From MWCR01 sp041665165 (lineage in GTDB: Bacteria > Patescibacteriota > Patescibacteriia > 2-12-FULL-60-25): a stretch of DNA of 31,014 bases. The notes under the pieces are model-generated. The model was not told the origin of the DNA and searched no databases. It was given only the letters and a program-made list of their open reading frames with translations. A program made the position numbers and the translations under genes. Below, piece after piece: positions 30,901 to 31,014 of the stretch (positions within the stretch are counted from its first letter, which is position 1; each line of letters starts with the position of its first letter). The stretch lies in NCBI GenBank assembly GCA_041665165.1, contig JBAYJJ010000011.1, positions 1 through 31,014 on the forward strand, given 5' to 3'.

Positions 30901-31014
30901 AGCGCTGATAAGCAATATGATGACCCGAACGATGATACGATCGCGTATTTTATCCCGTCCTTGGCCGCGCAATGCTCTTTGGAAGAAGTAGGCTGCGAGG
31001 CCTTTACCAGCTTG
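27916..31014 (+). CDS. Giant secreted Cys-rich surface protein with CBM-like domain, 3' end outside window
   Basis: The frame is open from ATG 27916 to the window edge, 1033 codons without a stop. The start is MFKTRLLLSKIGLMIGLVSV and forms a signal peptide with likely cleavage after VHA (about 33). An N-terminal region (about 105-155) reads KIALLGGVLNAMGYAAQRIA then GGQGDQPMFW; to my recognition this resembles the start of large secreted proteins typical of Parcubacteria-like genomes. A second hydrophobic helix lies at about 336-360. From about 510 there are many Cys, often in pairs. A galactose-binding-like/CBM4_9-type module spans about 731-903, from NLVQNGSFES to YDAIQLEEGQNPTLFGEG. The Cys-rich pattern resumes after it. 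It probably functions outside the cell, perhaps in attachment to a host; that is inference. Confidence 0.85.
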   Translation, partial: MFKTRLLLSKIGLMIGLVSVLVILVAPMASVHAESSQPVVGEPPPIFVTGAETCWAIQAAYLTASPYDKDMVLAEFNKCLQDELTRAQIWEGQVGDYWYRRSSQISQSFEFKIKIALLGGVLNAMGYAAQRIAYETAQLILTGGQGDQPMFWNQPIGEWIQNVGEQSSSMFISQLDEAIGTYTEDKLGTKISFCTKPNPLALSMSLSGVQPIEMMKPTCTLSAMASNFSAIADMVESGDALRIQKAQFDPSANDLAIGIEINNRKVQGELDAMKNQLAQRQESQGMKPIMDAISWKLKYPSVMANESLKSMDPVTVAYQNQKDQESYMMDAFWQTGLEGIAAITVATFANTMVVGILQRIFKQDSSPAGDSINATPSQMKIKFTALQNADASGDAVDLYERQSFAKALGDYIVPNFSSTEDKDILSELSTCVTPRGRWSCAMDQALTVAISAGTKDGALTVGRAAGIGQEGASYSPNGQGLHADWELIPESDIKNNTDPACAQRAYCAGNLKKMRLARILPIGWEMAANSIYNLKKNGKYILLGEVIRNFYNCNDKGEIDKDHPWCHLVDPNWILTSPKYQCRAKGYGDTIMPGTGTRFEDCGDVVSCLGTNQNNECTQGYGYCLAERPVYKFDSKTCEPQFASCRTYSGPLGMASYLRNSVDRGHCSEENMGCAWYATERYVTSTQTADGLWVGTVTSGPRVYYDGTVKPCTAEGCSKVYRFEPGQQALNLVQNGSFESVQKDDQGSIKSLDGWHTGSQCSLDKSVLSDNSYDKVSNLSMDGASCKGAEQDIQISQNRYYVLSFYLKTQAKSEKDASTVTFYKTVGGSQQPITSNIAAYEDCAASGNQLIFNKTASDSWVRTTCKFVSPKDATSLKLVLAGAPGVLRYDAIQLEEGQNPTLFGEGVAAQLAESYLKIAPDEYKCTGNDATDNTACKRFARVCTQTDVGCQGYKDTEDLTAPEIPATLSTKDLCPAICAGYGEYRKLASSFDLVKSADKQYDDPNDDTIAYFIPSLAAQCSLEEVGCEAFTSL

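Overview
The window looks like chromosomal DNA of a Candidate Phyla Radiation (Patescibacteria) bacterium, probably Parcubacteria-like; the lineage is inferred from gene content. The pointers are compact housekeeping genes with short or no 5' leaders, a four-helix-bundle (bS23-like) ORF, a very short SMC, a VanW-type surface protein and a giant cysteine-rich secreted protein. UGA acts as a stop (for example VanW and the gene ending at 19569), so the genetic code appears standard. No tRNA, rRNA, CRISPR array or classical transposase was seen.

Region 1 (1-1946) holds the C-terminal part of ftsK and a RodZ-like membrane HTH protein. Region 2 (1945-5535) is accessory: three minus-strand genes of unknown function (380, 58 and 235 aa). 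Each has a recognisable promoter and intrinsic terminator; two have strong Shine-Dalgarno sequences, and the 58-aa gene has an unusually long repeat-bearing leader. Region 3 (5204-13039) is rpoB-rpoC behind a leader that contains an intrinsic terminator.

Region 4 (13047-18603) is yebC, a four-helix-bundle cassette, ruvC, a degenerate metallo-beta-lactamase-fold protein, a small membrane protein and gyrA. The cassette is bounded by inverted heptamer repeats and a 6-bp direct repeat, and removing it leaves the yebC stop abutting the ruvC start. Region 5 (18626-19596) is a monocistronic membrane protein of unknown function. Region 6 (19646-21792, minus) is rbfA-nrnA plus clpP; clpP has a near-perfect CIRCE operator, which predicts HrcA heat-shock control.

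Region 7 (21800-24353) is a nested non-coding repeat followed by an smc gene that appears to lack a hinge. Region 8 (24398-31014) opens with a strong promoter and a long rod-like candidate RNA. It continues with a small beta-rich protein, a VanW protein, Hsp20 from an apparently leaderless mRNA, a TSP3-type calcium-motif membrane protein, and an open-ended secreted protein of more than 1033 residues with a carbohydrate-binding-type domain.

Promoters across the window share TTGACA, a 17-bp spacer and often an extended -10 (TGn). The points most worth following are the heptamer-bounded cassette, the recurrence of 7-bp GTA-phased arrays at three loci, the hingeless SMC, the CIRCE site and the structured RNA upstream of the VanW operon.
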